Positions 17,883-28,767 of a DNA stretch of 64,000 bases are shown piece after piece (position 1 is the stretch's first letter; each line of letters starts with the position of its first letter). A program made the translations under genes and the position numbers. The DNA is from JAKFWF01 sp963732635. Lineage in GTDB: Bacteria; Pseudomonadota; Alphaproteobacteria; Rhizobiales; Hyphomicrobiaceae. The stretch is from NCBI GenBank assembly GCA_963732635.1, contig CAVTAL010000013.1:12909-76908 (forward strand). The letters are read 5' to 3'. The notes below the pieces were generated by a model. It was not told the origin of the DNA. It saw only the letters and a list, made by a program, of their open reading frames with translations, and ran no database searches.

Positions 17883-18335
17883 TCAGCCAATCTGCTTGCG
17901 GTACTGTACGAAGCCGGACTTCTCCGCCACTTGATCATAGAGCACCATCGCCTGGGCGTTGGTCTCGTGTGTCATCCAGTAGACACGGGTTGAGCCCTTG
18001 TCGCGGGCGGTATCGTAGACCGCTTCGATCAGCGACCGCCCGACGCCCTCGCCCCGCGCCAGTTTAGCCGTGAACAGGTCCTGCAGGTAGCAGACCGGTT
18101 CGATCATGCTGGTGCTGCGATGAAAGAGGTAGTGCACGATGCCGATCAACTGCCCTTCGCGCTCGGCAACGAAAGCATGCACCGGTTCGTAGGCATCGAA
18201 GAACCGCGACCACGTCGTGCGGGTGATTTCTTCAGCCACGATGGGTCGATTGTAGAACAGATTATAGCCAGCCCACAGCGGCAGCCATTGGTCAAAGTCG
18301 TCGCGATGCACGGCGCGAATGATTATCTTGGACAT
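17883..18335 (-). CDS. GNAT-family N-acetyltransferase
   Basis: A 150-aa GNAT domain protein. The acetyl-CoA pyrophosphate-binding loop is LARGEGVGRSLIEAV near residues 92-106, preceded by the CYLQDLFT beta strand and followed by VYWMTHETNAQAMVLYDQ. The family transfers acetyl groups to amines of small molecules or proteins; the acceptor is unknown. It starts 6 nt after the Do-like protease gene on the same strand, so the two are probably translated from one mRNA. Confidence 0.85.
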   Translation of the reverse strand: MSKIIIRAVHRDDFDQWLPLWAGYNLFYNRPIVAEEITRTTWSRFFDAYEPVHAFVAEREGQLIGIVHYLFHRSTSMIEPVCYLQDLFTAKLARGEGVGRSLIEAVYDTARDKGSTRVYWMTHETNAQAMVLYDQVAEKSGFVQYRKQIG

Positions 18336-18341
18336 GCTCGG

Positions 18342-19761
18342 CTACCCCTGCACTTGCAGCTGCATGAGACGACCGCCGCGGTTGATGCCGAGCGACCACG
18401 TCCGTTGTTTCTGGCCGAGCATACGCTCAAGGTCGACGACATTCGCCGCCGCTTCGCGGCCTACCTGCACAATGATGTCGCCCGGCTGGAAGCCGAGCCG
18501 CTGAGCGGTCGAGCCCTGGCGCACCGCCAACACGACGACACCGTCCTGGTCCTCAAGACCAAGCTCGTCGGACAGCGCAGGCGACAGGTTGGAAACCTTC
18601 GCGCCGTCGAACGGATGCACGCCCTTGAGGTCGCGAATGTCATCCTTGGTTGGAGGCGGCGCGGCACGCAGGCTTATTGTCATCGTCACCGGCCGCGTCT
18701 TGCGCAGCAGATCGATCTTCACCTTGTTGCCGACGCCGCGCGTCTGCAGGCGGTAGAGCACACTACGCGCGTCCGCGACCTCGACACCATCGACGGCGGT
18801 TATCACGTCGCCGGCTTGCAGGCCGGATTCTGCCGCCGGTCCCTTGTCCCAAATGCGGGTGACGAGCGCACCCGACGCTCGATCGAGACCAAGCCCATCA
18901 GCGACCTCGCGCGTCAAAGCTTCGAGCTTAGCGCCGAGCCACGGCCGCTCGACCTTGCGCCCCGACAGTGCGCTGTCGACGTAGACCCGCACCATGTTCG
19001 AGGGGATCGCGAAGCCGATGCCGTGCGAGCCGCCAGATTTGGAGAAGATCGCGGTGTTGATGCCGACCAGCCGGCCCGCCATGTCGACCAGCGCGCCACC
19101 GGAGTTGCCAGGGTTGATCGCGGCGTCGGTCTGAATGAAGACCTGGGCTTCCGACTGCGTGATCTCGGAGCGCGCCAAGGCGGACACTATGCCCTGCGTC
19201 ACCGTTTGACCGACGCCGAACGGATTGCCGATTGCGAGTACCATGTCGCCGACTTCGAGATTGTCGGAATCCTCGAATTCGAGCGTCGGAAACCGGCCAT
19301 CGCCGCCCTCGATGCGCAGCACCGCGATGTCGGTCTTTTCGTCCTGCAGGATCACCTTGGCGTCGAACTCGCGCCGGTCGGCGAGCACCACCTTGATCTC
19401 GGTCTGACCGCCGCCTTTGATGACGTGCGTATTGGTGACGACGATGCCGTTCGGACTGACGATCACGCCAGAACCCAGGGAGTTCTGCTGCCGCTCGGTC
19501 GGCTGGCCGAGGCGGTTGCCGAAGAACTGCCGGAAGAATGGGTCGTCGGCGAATGGCGATGAAAACGACTGCACGCGACTACGAACATAAACATTCACCA
19601 CCGCCGGCGCCGTCTGCTTGACGATCGGCGCGAACGAGAACTGCACCGCCTCCTTCGATGGCGGCGGGATCCGTGCGCTGCGCGTCGGATGGCGCACATT
19701 GCGCGATGAAGAGCAGGGCGGCGGTCAGCAACAACCAAACGGTTTTGTGAAAACTGAACAT
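18342..19761 (-). CDS. Do-like periplasmic serine protease (HtrA/DegP family), frameshifted
   Basis: About 470 aa over two frames. A signal peptide (VWLLLTAALLFIAQCAPSDAQ) is in the first frame. The protease domain carries His (TNTHVIKG), Asp (KTDIAVLR) and Ser (NPGNSGGAL) with codons at 19427, 19331 and 19103, and two PDZ domains follow (GPAAESGLQAGDVITAVDG; GSTAQRLGFQPGDIIVQVG). The family degrades or refolds damaged envelope proteins. The break near 19680 joins DAQ to IPPPSKEAVQFSFAP; adding GC or dropping one C restores the frame. ATG 19761 has GGAGG 9 nt upstream. It lies downstream of rplQ, as in related rhizobia, but a YcxB-like gene intervenes. Confidence 0.87.
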
Positions 19762-19857
19762 TGCGACCAGCCTCCATGCGTCATTCAACTTACGTGGTCA
19801 GCATAGAATAGGCAGTTTGTGGCGCGGATTGAAGAGCGCACGAAGCGGCATTCCAAT

Positions 19858-20421
19858 TCATTGTTCGTTATATTTCCCGGACAGCATCTTGACGATGGCC
19901 TCAATGTTTTCTTCGGCCCAATCGGCGAAGGCTGCCATGTCGACGGCATTGTCGAAGGCCCGCAACGGCATAATCAGAGCCTCGCCGGGTGCCGTAAAAA
20001 CGAACACATGATCCGGCGTGGCGATAATATCTCCGACGCGCTCCCAGGCGCGCAGATCGGCGCGGCCATCGCAGCTCCAGGCAATGTGATCGCCGAAGAC
20101 ATCAACGACCATTTCGCTAGCCGGCAGTGGGTGACGCGCCGTGCGCCAGAGGCGACGCAGCCAATTCATGCCCCACGCGACAACGGAACCCAGGCCGGCG
20201 ACGACTAGGCCCAGCATCGTTTGCCGGGCAGCACCGCCGGCATCGAATGGCAGTTGCGGTTCAAGCCACTCGAAGTGCCAGCCGACCAGCGCACCAACGA
20301 CCACCACTGCCAGTAATAGCGGCGCCAAACCATCCCGCCGCAGCGACTGGAATGCCGCAACGTCGGCGCGGGTCAAGCGATAGCGATAGTGCCAAAGGGG
20401 AGTAGCGGCCAGATCGGTCAT
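19858..20421 (-). CDS. YcxB-like membrane protein
   Basis: 187 aa with two transmembrane segments (LAPLLLAVVVVGALVGW; TMLGLVVAGLGSVVAWGMNWL). They are followed by a soluble domain (FGDHIAWSCDGRADLRAWERV ... VFVFTAPGEALIMPLRAF) that resembles the YcxB-like domain of small membrane proteins of unknown function. ATG 20421 gives a short cytosolic N-terminus; an upstream extension of 27 residues overlaps the rplQ terminator and is rejected. Assignment rests on pattern only. Confidence 0.65.
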   Translation of the reverse strand: MTDLAATPLWHYRYRLTRADVAAFQSLRRDGLAPLLLAVVVVGALVGWHFEWLEPQLPFDAGGAARQTMLGLVVAGLGSVVAWGMNWLRRLWRTARHPLPASEMVVDVFGDHIAWSCDGRADLRAWERVGDIIATPDHVFVFTAPGEALIMPLRAFDNAVDMAAFADWAEENIEAIVKMLSGKYNEQ

Positions 20422-20436
20422 AGGTAGACGCCACAA

Positions 20437-20465
20437 ACAGATCGAGCGGCCGAAGCCGCTCGATC
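20437..20465 (-). terminator. Terminator of the ribosomal superoperon after rplQ
   Basis: On the minus strand GATCGAGCGGC-TTCG-GCCGCTCGATC forms a perfect 11-bp stem with a UUCG tetraloop, followed by TGTTTGTGG. It lies 34-62 nt past the rplQ stop. Confidence 0.75.
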
Positions 20466-20498
20466 CGAATTCAAAATTGGATTGCATTGCCGCGCCGA

Positions 20499-20924
20499 TC
20501 AAGCGGCAGCGGCGGCGCCCTTCTCGGCTTCGACGCGGGCCTTGTCTTCCTTACCCTTGGCGGCGACGTCGCGATCAACGAGTTCGATCACGGCGCGGGG
20601 GGCGCTGTCGCCGAAGCGGAAGCCGGCCTTCAGCACGCGGGTATAACCACCGCTACGGTCCTTGTAACGCGGCCCAATCACGTCGAACAATTTCTTTACC
20701 ATGTCCTCGTCGCGCAGCCGGGCGGCGCACAGGCGGCGCGAGTTGAGATCGCCGCGCTTGGCGAGCGTGATGAACTTCTCCACGACGCGCTTCAGATCCT
20801 TCGCCTTCGGCAGCGTGGTGACGATCTGCTCGTGGCGGATCAGGGCAGCGGCGAGAGCCTGGAACATTGCCTGGCGATGGCCGGGATCGCGGCTAAAACG
20901 ACGGCCTAGTTTTCCGTGACGCAT
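20499..20924 (-). CDS. rplQ: 50S ribosomal protein L17
   Basis: 141 aa, starting MRHGKLGRRFSRDPGHRQAM, the hallmark of L17. It binds 23S rRNA near the peptide exit tunnel. The C-terminal 20 residues are a K/E/A-rich extension usual in alphaproteobacteria. Last gene of the alpha operon, followed by a hairpin terminator. Confidence 0.97.
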   Translation of the reverse strand: MRHGKLGRRFSRDPGHRQAMFQALAAALIRHEQIVTTLPKAKDLKRVVEKFITLAKRGDLNSRRLCAARLRDEDMVKKLFDVIGPRYKDRSGGYTRVLKAGFRFGDSAPRAVIELVDRDVAAKGKEDKARVEAEKGAAAAA

Positions 20925-21136
20925 TTGGTTTGGTCCTTAGAGTGGGTTTGGTTTGTTTCCCGGGGAGGTTCTTCGGCCTCGCCTCGTCTTCTGAGTTGCG
21001 CATGGCGACTCCACTCGGTGGAGCCGGCCGCCAAGCGCGACTTGCTGCATTGGCGTGCGACTGCACGCCCGGCGCGATGCGCCGCCCCCGCGGAGGCTGC
21101 CGGCGCAAAGCGCCGAACAGCAGCCGCGAGCGCATA

Positions 21137-22168
21137 TTAGTACTGATCCTCGAAGCGCTTGGCCAGCTCTTCGATGTTGTCCGGCGGCCAGTTCGGCACT
21201 TCCATGCCAAGGTGAAGACCCATGGCGGCCAGCACTTCCTTGATCTCGTTGAGCGACTTGCGGCCGAAATTCGGTGTCCGCAGCATCTCGCTCTCGGTCT
21301 TCTGGATCAGGTCGCCGATGTAGACGATGTTGTCGTTCTTCAGGCAGTTGGCCGAACGGACGGAGAGTTCCAATTCGTCGACCTTCTTGAGCAGGGCGGC
21401 ATTGAACGCCAGCTCCGGATGCGCCTTCTCCTCGGTCGGCCGCTTCGGCTCCTCGAAGTTGATGAACACTGCGAGCTGATCCTGCAGGATGCGGGCGGCG
21501 AGCGCGATCGCATCCTCGGCGCGGACCGAACCGTCGGTCTCGACCTGCATGGTCAGCTTGTCGTAATCGAGAATCTGGCCCTCGCGGGTGTTCTCGACCT
21601 TATACGAAACTTTCTTGACCGGGCCATAGAGGCTGTCGACCGGGATCAGGCCAATCGGCGCATCGTCCGGACGGTTGCGGTCTGCGGGCACGTAGCCCTT
21701 GCCCATGTCGGCGGTGAACTCCATGCGGATCGAAGCGCCCTGGTCGAGGGTGCAGATCACATGCTCGGGGTTCAGAATCTCGACGTCCGAGCCGGCTTCG
21801 ATGTCGCCGGCCTTCGCGGGGCCGCGACCCTCCTTCTTCAGCACCATGCGCTTGACACCCTCGGAGTGGACGCGCAGGGCGATCTCCTTGATGTTGAGCA
21901 CGATGTTGGTCACGTCTTCGCGAACGCCCGGGATCGACGAGAACTCGTGCAGTACGCCGTCGATCTGCACGGTCTTGATCGCGGCGCCCTGCAGCGACGA
22001 CAACAGCACGCGGCGCAGCGCGTTACCGAGCGTCATGCCGAAACCGCGCTCCAGCGGCTCGGCGACGATGGTCGCCACACGGTCACGATCGCGACCGGCT
22101 TGGATTTCTAATTTGGCCGGCTTGATCAGGTCTTGCCAGTTCTTCTGCAGAATTGCGGTCGTTGCCAC
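21137..22168 (-). CDS. rpoA: DNA-directed RNA polymerase subunit alpha
   Basis: 343 aa. The N-terminal domain (EPLERGFGMTLGNALRRVLLSS) forms the dimer scaffold for beta and beta'. The C-terminal domain (ELSVRSANCLKNDNIVYIGDL, RTPNFGRKSLNEI) contacts UP elements and activators. No ATG fits; GTG 22168 (VATTAILQKNWQDL) is chosen because homology starts at LQKNW and GAGG lies upstream. The frame remains open 24 codons further, without conservation. A 212-nt gap to rplQ shows no gene. Confidence 0.96.
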   Translation of the reverse strand: MATTAILQKNWQDLIKPAKLEIQAGRDRDRVATIVAEPLERGFGMTLGNALRRVLLSSLQGAAIKTVQIDGVLHEFSSIPGVREDVTNIVLNIKEIALRVHSEGVKRMVLKKEGRGPAKAGDIEAGSDVEILNPEHVICTLDQGASIRMEFTADMGKGYVPADRNRPDDAPIGLIPVDSLYGPVKKVSYKVENTREGQILDYDKLTMQVETDGSVRAEDAIALAARILQDQLAVFINFEEPKRPTEEKAHPELAFNAALLKKVDELELSVRSANCLKNDNIVYIGDLIQKTESEMLRTPNFGRKSLNEIKEVLAAMGLHLGMEVPNWPPDNIEELAKRFEDQY

Positions 22169-22291
22169 GGATAGCCTCACTTGGCTGGGGACAGCACGCC
22201 GGGGGAAAGGCGGCCATCGAGGGACTTTGCGTAAACGCACACGGGCGCCCCTGTACGAGGCGCCCAGAAGGCATGTATCTCGAAGCGCGGC

Positions 22292-22693
22292 CTAGACGCG
22301 GCGGCGCTTGCGCGGCCGGCAGCCGTTATGCGGGATCGGAGTAACATCGCGGATCGAGGTAATCTGCATGCCAACGGCCTGCAGCGCGCGCAGTGCCAAC
22401 TCGCGACCCGAACCCGGGCCGGTCACTTCGACCTCAAGGATCTTCACGCCATGTTCGGACGCCTTCTTGCCGGCGTCTTCGGCGGCCATCTGGGCGGCAT
22501 AGGGCGTCGACTTACGCGAACCCTTGAAGCCACAGGTGCCCGAGGACGACCAGGCAATGGTGTTGCCCTGCGCGTCGGTGATGGTGATCATGGTGTTGTT
22601 GAAGGAGGCGTTCACGTGGGCGACGCCCGACGTGATGTTCTTACGCTCCTTGCGCCGGATTTTCGCCCGGCCCTGTGCTGCTTCCTTAGCCAT
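22292..22693 (-). CDS. rpsK: 30S ribosomal protein S11
   Basis: 133 aa. NITSGVAHVNASFNNTMITI at the start of the fold and DVTPIPHNGCRPRKRRRV at the C-terminus are characteristic of S11, part of the 30S platform at the mRNA exit. It sits between rpsM and rpoA; unlike in enterobacteria no rpsD lies here, as usual for alphaproteobacteria. Confidence 0.97.
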   Translation of the reverse strand: MAKEAAQGRAKIRRKERKNITSGVAHVNASFNNTMITITDAQGNTIAWSSSGTCGFKGSRKSTPYAAQMAAEDAGKKASEHGVKILEVEVTGPGSGRELALRALQAVGMQITSIRDVTPIPHNGCRPRKRRRV

Positions 22694-22788
22694 ACGTCTC
22701 TACTCCGCGGCCGCCTGGGCCTGATGTTTGGCCCCTCGGCGGGGCAAATGGTATTGGATACCGATCGATAACCACGCCGCAAAGCGGA

Positions 22789-23163
22789 TTACGAGGCCTT
22801 CTTCTTGCCAGCGATCGCCTTCGCCGGGCCCTTGCGGGTGCGGGCGTTGGTATGGGTGCGCTGGCCATGTACCGGCAGGCCGCGACGATGACGCAGACCG
22901 CGATAGCAACCCAAATCCATCAGGCGCTTGATGTTCATCGCGACTTCACGACGAAGATCACCTTCCACGGTGTACTCGCGGTCGATGGTCTCGCGGATCT
23001 GCAGCACTTCGGCGTCGGTCAGCTGATTGACCCGGCGGTCGGCGGGAATGCCGACGCGGGTGCAGATCTTTTCGGCGAAATTCTCGCCGATGCCATGGAT
23101 ATACTGCAGCGCAATGATGACGCGCTTCTGGGTCGGGATGTTGACGCCTGCGATACGGGCCAC
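22789..23163 (-). CDS. rpsM: 30S ribosomal protein S13
   Basis: 124 aa beginning MARIAGVNIPTQKRVIIAL, with YRGLRHRRGLPVHGQRTHTN near the C-terminus. S13 sits in the 30S head and contacts the P-site tRNA and the L5 bridge. A 235-nt gap to adk upstream holds a promoter candidate, so rpsM-rpsK-rpoA-rplQ may be transcribed separately as well as by read-through. Confidence 0.97.
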   Translation of the reverse strand: MARIAGVNIPTQKRVIIALQYIHGIGENFAEKICTRVGIPADRRVNQLTDAEVLQIRETIDREYTVEGDLRREVAMNIKRLMDLGCYRGLRHRRGLPVHGQRTHTNARTRKGPAKAIAGKKKAS

Positions 23164-23335
23164 GTTCTATTCTCCTGCAAAGTCTCGATCGGGTGCGGAA
23201 TTTCGTGTTAACGCCGCCAGCCGCACCCGGCAGAACGACAGTTATTGGCTATATCCACGACAAACGAGCCCATGAGCCGGCCTGATCAGGCTCGGGTCCG
23301 AGGCTTCCTCGTGGCTGCGTCAGAAAATCGCGGTT

Positions 23336-23365
23336 GTTTTAGACACAATTGTCAACGCTCGTCAA
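23336..23365 (-). promoter_or_regulatory. Candidate promoter for rpsM-rpsK-rpoA-rplQ
   Basis: On the minus strand TTGACG (23365-23360) and TAAAAC (23341-23336) are 18 nt apart; a second TTGACA overlaps in between. A start near 23329 would leave a leader of about 165 nt before rpsM. Confidence 0.45.
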
Positions 23366-23398
23366 CGCCCGTGCCCCCGCGTCATCCCGACACTATCC

Positions 23399-23976
23399 TC
23401 ATTTCAGTGCCTTCTCGATCTCACCGGTAACCTTTTCGACCGGGGCCAGGCCGTCGATCGAAATCAAATTGCCGCTCTTGAAGTAGTAACCAATCAGCGG
23501 CGCGGTTTCCTTGTAGTAGGCCCACAGCCGCGTCTTCAGCGCGTCGGCGTTATCATCGGCGCGCGGCTTGTCGCCAGCGGCCAGCGCATCCTTGGCGCGC
23601 TTTTCGATACGCGACAGCAAGGCACCGTCATCAACCTTGAATTCAATCACCTGGTCGAGTTTGCGGCCCATGGCGGCGAGCAGCTTATCGAGCGCGGCGG
23701 CCTGGGCCAGCGTGCGCGGGAAACCATCGAGAATGAAACCGGCCTTGCAATCGGCCTCGGCGATGCGATCCTTGATAATGCCGATGACGATTTCGTCCGA
23801 CACCAGCTTGCCGCTGTCCATGACAGCCTTGGCCCGCTTGCCGATCGGCGTTCCAGCCTTCACGGCGGCGCGCAGCATGTCACCGGTGGACAGCGCGACG
23901 ATGTTCTTCTTGGCGGCGATCACCGCCGCCTGCGTACCCTTGCCGGCGCCTGGCGGCCCGAGAAAAATCACATTCA

Positions 23977-23977
<1 letters not shown>
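23399..23977 (-). CDS. adk: Adenylate kinase
   Basis: 192 aa, the short form without zinc LID. P-loop GPPGAGKGTQ (7-16), the AMP-binding region STGDMLRAAV and DGFPRTLAQA are intact. It interconverts AMP, ADP and ATP in the cytoplasm. Its ATG overlaps the secY stop by one nucleotide, so translation is coupled to secY. Ends with a conserved EKVTGEIEKALK-type helix. Confidence 0.97.
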
Positions 23978-25332
<1,355 letters not shown>

Positions 25333-25543
25333 GAGTGTCGTCTCCTAAGCTCGCGTTCCGGGCGGCTTCAACCGCACACTACCACCCGAACTCGAGTGCA
25401 TGTCGTTCGCCGTCGTCGATGCAGCAAGGCCGACAGGGCCACGGCGAGGGAAATAACTGCCGCTGTGGCAGAAACGCGCTGCACGCAGGCGTCTATCCGC
25501 CACCATCAGCCCACCACGAGCTGACGGTATGCGACGTTCCGTG

Positions 25544-26104
25544 CTATTCGTCGCCGCCACTCTTCTTCGAACCGCCGGCGCCACTCTTGGCTGCTTTCTT
25601 GGCGGCGGTCTTCTTGCGCTTGGTCTCGTCGGCGGGCAGCACCTTCTTGACGATCAGTTTGATCGAGCCGCCGGCCTTCTCGACTGCAGCCGTCGCGGCG
25701 GCCGTCGCGTGATCGACGGTCAACGACAGCTTGGCCTTGAGTTCGCCGTTACCGAGCAGGCGCAGACCGTCCTTGCCGCGACGCAGCACGCCGGCCTCGA
25801 CGAGCGAAGCAACAGTCACCGGTTTGGCGGCGTCGATCCGCTTCTCATCGATCGCCTTCTGCAGGTCGCCGACGTTGATTTCGTTGTAATCCTTCGGGCG
25901 CCACTTGTTGAATCCGCGCTTCGGCAGACGACGATGCAGCGGCATCTGGCCGCCTTCGAAGCCGCCGATGCGCACGCCGGAACGGGCCGTCTGACCCTTG
26001 CCGCCGCGACCAGCGGTCTTGCCGAGGCCGGAACCGATGCCGCGACCGACGCGCACGCGCGTCTTCTTCGAGCCTTCGTTGTCTTTGATATCGTTGAGGC
26101 GCAT
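25544..26104 (-). CDS. rplO: 50S ribosomal protein L15
   Basis: 186 aa beginning MRLNDIKDNEGSKKTRVRVG, with GKTAGRGGKGQTARSGV, the glycine-rich loop of L15. It is an early 50S assembly protein. It is about 25-40 residues longer than many orthologues because of a K/A/G-rich C-terminal tail (ADETKRKKTAAKKAAKSGAG). Confidence 0.96.
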   Translation of the reverse strand: MRLNDIKDNEGSKKTRVRVGRGIGSGLGKTAGRGGKGQTARSGVRIGGFEGGQMPLHRRLPKRGFNKWRPKDYNEINVGDLQKAIDEKRIDAAKPVTVASLVEAGVLRRGKDGLRLLGNGELKAKLSLTVDHATAAATAAVEKAGGSIKLIVKKVLPADETKRKKTAAKKAAKSGAGGSKKSGGDE

Positions 26105-26159
26105 GTCCTCTAACTCCTGGTAGCCGGCTGCCTTTGAGGCACGCCGTAGCTGAATGTCT

Positions 26160-26363
26160 TCAAGCCTTGTCTTCGACGATGCGCACGAGATGCGCTACCT
26201 TGTTGAGCATGCCGCGCACTTCCGGCGTGTCTTTGATGTTCCTGCGCCGATGCAGCTTGTTGAGCCCAAGCCCAACCAGCGTGCCGCGCTGACGCTCCGG
26301 CCGGCGATTTGGGCTCGCGACCTGCTCGATCGTGATCATCTTGCCCGTATGCGGTTTCGACAT
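26160..26363 (-). CDS. rpmD: 50S ribosomal protein L30
   Basis: 67 aa from MSKPHTGKMITIEQVASPN. RQRGTLVGLGLNKLHRRR is the L30 signature. An upstream ATG adds 20 residues overlapping the rpsE end region and is not conserved. L30 is present in alphaproteobacteria but not in all bacteria. Confidence 0.95.
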   Translation of the reverse strand: MSKPHTGKMITIEQVASPNRRPERQRGTLVGLGLNKLHRRRNIKDTPEVRGMLNKVAHLVRIVEDKA

Positions 26364-26419
26364 CGACTTAACCCTTTGAATTGAATGATGCAGCGCCGTC
26401 ACCCGGCGCCGCATCGAAA

Positions 26420-27010
26420 TCATGCCTCGCTGGCAGCCTCGGCCTCGCCACCCGAGCCGTCACGGCGGCGGGCTACGATATCGCCGTACTTCTTGCCGCG
26501 ACGGGCGGCGACGCCACGCGGGTTCTCTTGATGCTTCAGGCCATCGAACGTGGCGCGCACCATGTTGTATGGGTTCGACGAACCCAACGACTTGGCGACG
26601 ACGTCCTGCACGCCCAGCATTTCGAACACGGCGCGCATCGGACCGCCGGCAATGATGCCGGTGCCCGGAGGCGCCGAACGCAGCACGACCTTGCCAGCGC
26701 CGTGACGGCCCTCGCTGTCGTGATGCAGCGTGCGACCTTCGCGCAGCGGCACCCTGACGAGGCTGCGACGTGCAGCTTCGGTTGCCTTGCGGATCGCTTC
26801 CGGCACTTCGCGCGCCTTGCCATGGCCGAAGCCGACACGGCCTTTGAGGTCGCCGACCACGACGAGAGCTGCAAAGCCGAACCGCTTGCCGCCCTTCACA
26901 ACTTTCGCGACGCGATTGATGCCTACCAGCTTGTCCGAAAACTCGCTGTCAGCCTTCTCGCGTTCACGACCGCGATCTCTACCACCACCACCGCCGGGGG
27001 AACGTGCCAC
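26420..27010 (-). CDS. rpsE: 30S ribosomal protein S5
   Basis: 196 aa. The N-terminus is a G/R-rich stretch. It is followed by the double-stranded RNA-binding fold (LVGINRVAKVVKGGKRFGFA, VGFGHGKAREVPEAIRKA) and the second domain (GTGIIAGGPMRAVFEMLGVQ). S5 takes part in decoding fidelity and mRNA unwinding at the entry channel. No ram-type changes were assessed. Confidence 0.97.
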   Translation of the reverse strand: MARSPGGGGGRDRGREREKADSEFSDKLVGINRVAKVVKGGKRFGFAALVVVGDLKGRVGFGHGKAREVPEAIRKATEAARRSLVRVPLREGRTLHHDSEGRHGAGKVVLRSAPPGTGIIAGGPMRAVFEMLGVQDVVAKSLGSSNPYNMVRATFDGLKHQENPRGVAARRGKKYGDIVARRRDGSGGEAEAASEA

Positions 27011-27027
27011 GGGTTAGTCCTTTCCGT

Positions 27028-27390
27028 TCAGAAGTCCAGGCCGCCCTCGCGGGCGGCATCGGCCAGCGCTTTCACGCGGCCGTGATAGATGTACTGGCCG
27101 CGATCGAACACGACCTGCTTGATACCTGCCAACGCGGCGCGCTCGGCGACGAGCTTGCCAACGGCGGCAGCAGCGGACTTGTCGGCACCGGTCTTGAGAC
27201 CGGTGCGAAGGTCCTTCTCCATGGTGGAGGCGGCAGCAACGGTTACACCGAGCTTGTCGTCGATCACCTGGGCATAGATATGCTTCGAAGAGCGATGCAC
27301 GGACAGACGCGGCCGGCCGTTCGCAACCAGTTTGAGGTTGCGCCGGACCTTGGCTTTGCGCCGGTCGGCATTGTTCAAATGTACAGTCAT
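27028..27390 (-). CDS. rplR: 50S ribosomal protein L18
   Basis: 120 aa. RPRLSVHRSSKHIYAQVIDD and VFDRGQYIYHGRVKALADAA are typical. L18 binds 5S rRNA with L5 in the central protuberance. Spacing to rplF and rpsE is under 20 nt each, as in other spc operons. Confidence 0.97.
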   Translation of the reverse strand: MTVHLNNADRRKAKVRRNLKLVANGRPRLSVHRSSKHIYAQVIDDKLGVTVAAASTMEKDLRTGLKTGADKSAAAAVGKLVAERAALAGIKQVVFDRGQYIYHGRVKALADAAREGGLDF

Positions 27391-27404
27391 GGCACTGTGC
27401 GTCC

Positions 27405-27947
27405 TTACTTCTTCTTGCCTTCCTTGCGGAAGATGTATTCGCCCTGGTAGCGGATTCCCTTGCCCTGGTAGGGCTCAGGCGGGCGGTAGCCGCGAATGTC
27501 GGCCGCCACCTGCCCGACAAGCTGCTTGTCGGTGCCGCTGACAGTAATAATTTCCTGCTTCGCACCGGCGACCTTCACCTCGACGCCGGCGGGCAACGCG
27601 TGCACCACGTCGTGGCTGAAACCGATCTGCAGCTGAAGTTGATCCTTGCTCTTCATCGAGGCGCGGAAACCAACGCCCTGGATTTCGAGGATCTGGCTGT
27701 AACCTTCCATGGTGCCGTGCACGAGGTTGGCCACCATCGTCCGCGACATGCCCCACATGGCACGCGCCTTCTTGGTGTCGTCGCGCGGCTGCACGGAGAT
27801 CCCGGCAGGGGTCATCTCGATCTTGATATTGTCCGGCGCCGTGAAGGACAACTCGCCCTTCGGCCCCTTCATCTTCACCGTCTGGCCGGCAACCGTCGCC
27901 GTCACTTTCGACGGAACAGGCACTGGCTTCTTTCCGATGCGCGACAT
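27405..27947 (-). CDS. rplF: 50S ribosomal protein L6
   Basis: 180 aa. MSRIGKKPVPVPSKVTATV at the start and RPPEPYQGKGIRYQGEYI in the C-terminal domain are diagnostic. L6 binds the sarcin-ricin stem of 23S rRNA. Both repeated L6 domains are complete. Confidence 0.97.
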   Translation of the reverse strand: MSRIGKKPVPVPSKVTATVAGQTVKMKGPKGELSFTAPDNIKIEMTPAGISVQPRDDTKKARAMWGMSRTMVANLVHGTMEGYSQILEIQGVGFRASMKSKDQLQLQIGFSHDVVHALPAGVEVKVAGAKQEIITVSGTDKQLVGQVAADIRGYRPPEPYQGKGIRYQGEYIFRKEGKKK

Positions 27948-27999
27948 GGTAGTGACCTTTTCGCAATCGAGCAGTGACGGGCGAACCCGCCAAGGCCCC

Positions 28000-28398
28000 T
28001 TAGAAGATGTTGCAGAGAACTTCGCCGCCGACGTTCTCTTCCCTGGCTTTCCAATCCGGCATCACGCCCTTCGGCGTGGAGACGATCGCGACGCCGAGCC
28101 CGTTGGCCACCGTCGGCAGATCCTTCACCGGAGTGTACACGCGACGGCCGGGCTTGGAGATCCGCTCGATCTCGCGGATAGCCGGCTGGCCGTTGTTGTA
28201 CTTGAGTTCGATCTCGAATTCCGGGTTCGCACCCTTGAGTTCGATTCGCGAGTAATCGCGGATGTAGCCTTCATCCTTCAAAACGTCCAGCACGCGTGCG
28301 CGGAGCGCGGAAGCCGGCGTCGAAACCTTCGGCCGCTTGCGCATCTGCGCATTGCGGATGCGGGTCAACATATCGCCGAGCGGATCATTGATTGCCAT
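28000..28398 (-). CDS. rpsH: 30S ribosomal protein S8
   Basis: 132 aa. MAINDPLGDMLTRIRNAQMR at the N-terminus and GLGVAIVSTPKGVMPD near the end identify S8, a primary 16S rRNA binder. In enterobacteria S8 autoregulates the spc operon; no matching leader hairpin was identified here. Confidence 0.97.
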   Translation of the reverse strand: MAINDPLGDMLTRIRNAQMRKRPKVSTPASALRARVLDVLKDEGYIRDYSRIELKGANPEFEIELKYNNGQPAIREIERISKPGRRVYTPVKDLPTVANGLGVAIVSTPKGVMPDWKAREENVGGEVLCNIF

Positions 28399-28411
28399 TT
28401 GCGTGCCCTCC

Positions 28412-28717
28412 TTACCAGCTCGACTTGACCATGCCCGGGATCATGCCTTGGCTGGCAAGTTCACGGAGCTGGTTGCGGCACACGCGCAATTTACGATAGA
28501 ATCCGCGAGCACGGCCGGTGATCTCGCACCGGTTGCGAATGCGGACCTTGGACGAGTTGCGCGGCATCTCGGCGAGCTTCATCTGGGCGGCAAAACGCTC
28601 CTCGCGGGGCTTCGCACGATCCATGATGATCTCTTTCAAGCGCTTCCGCTTGCCCGCCTTTTCGGCGACGAGCTTACGACGGTGCTTGTTCTTTTCGACT
28701 GAGCTGGTCTTCGCCAT
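28412..28717 (-). CDS. rpsN: 30S ribosomal protein S14 (zinc-independent)
   Basis: 101 aa, the long C-minus form: NRCEITGRARGFYRKLRVCR lacks the CxxC zinc pairs of the short type. Together with S8 and L5 neighbours this is the classical spc order. Starts MAKTSSVEKNKHRRKL with a strong ribosome-binding site. Confidence 0.97.
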   Translation of the reverse strand: MAKTSSVEKNKHRRKLVAEKAGKRKRLKEIIMDRAKPREERFAAQMKLAEMPRNSSKVRIRNRCEITGRARGFYRKLRVCRNQLRELASQGMIPGMVKSSW

Positions 28718-28767
28718 CTAAATCCTCCAAAGGCCTTTCGGGCCGTATGACAACGGGCCGAGGTCCC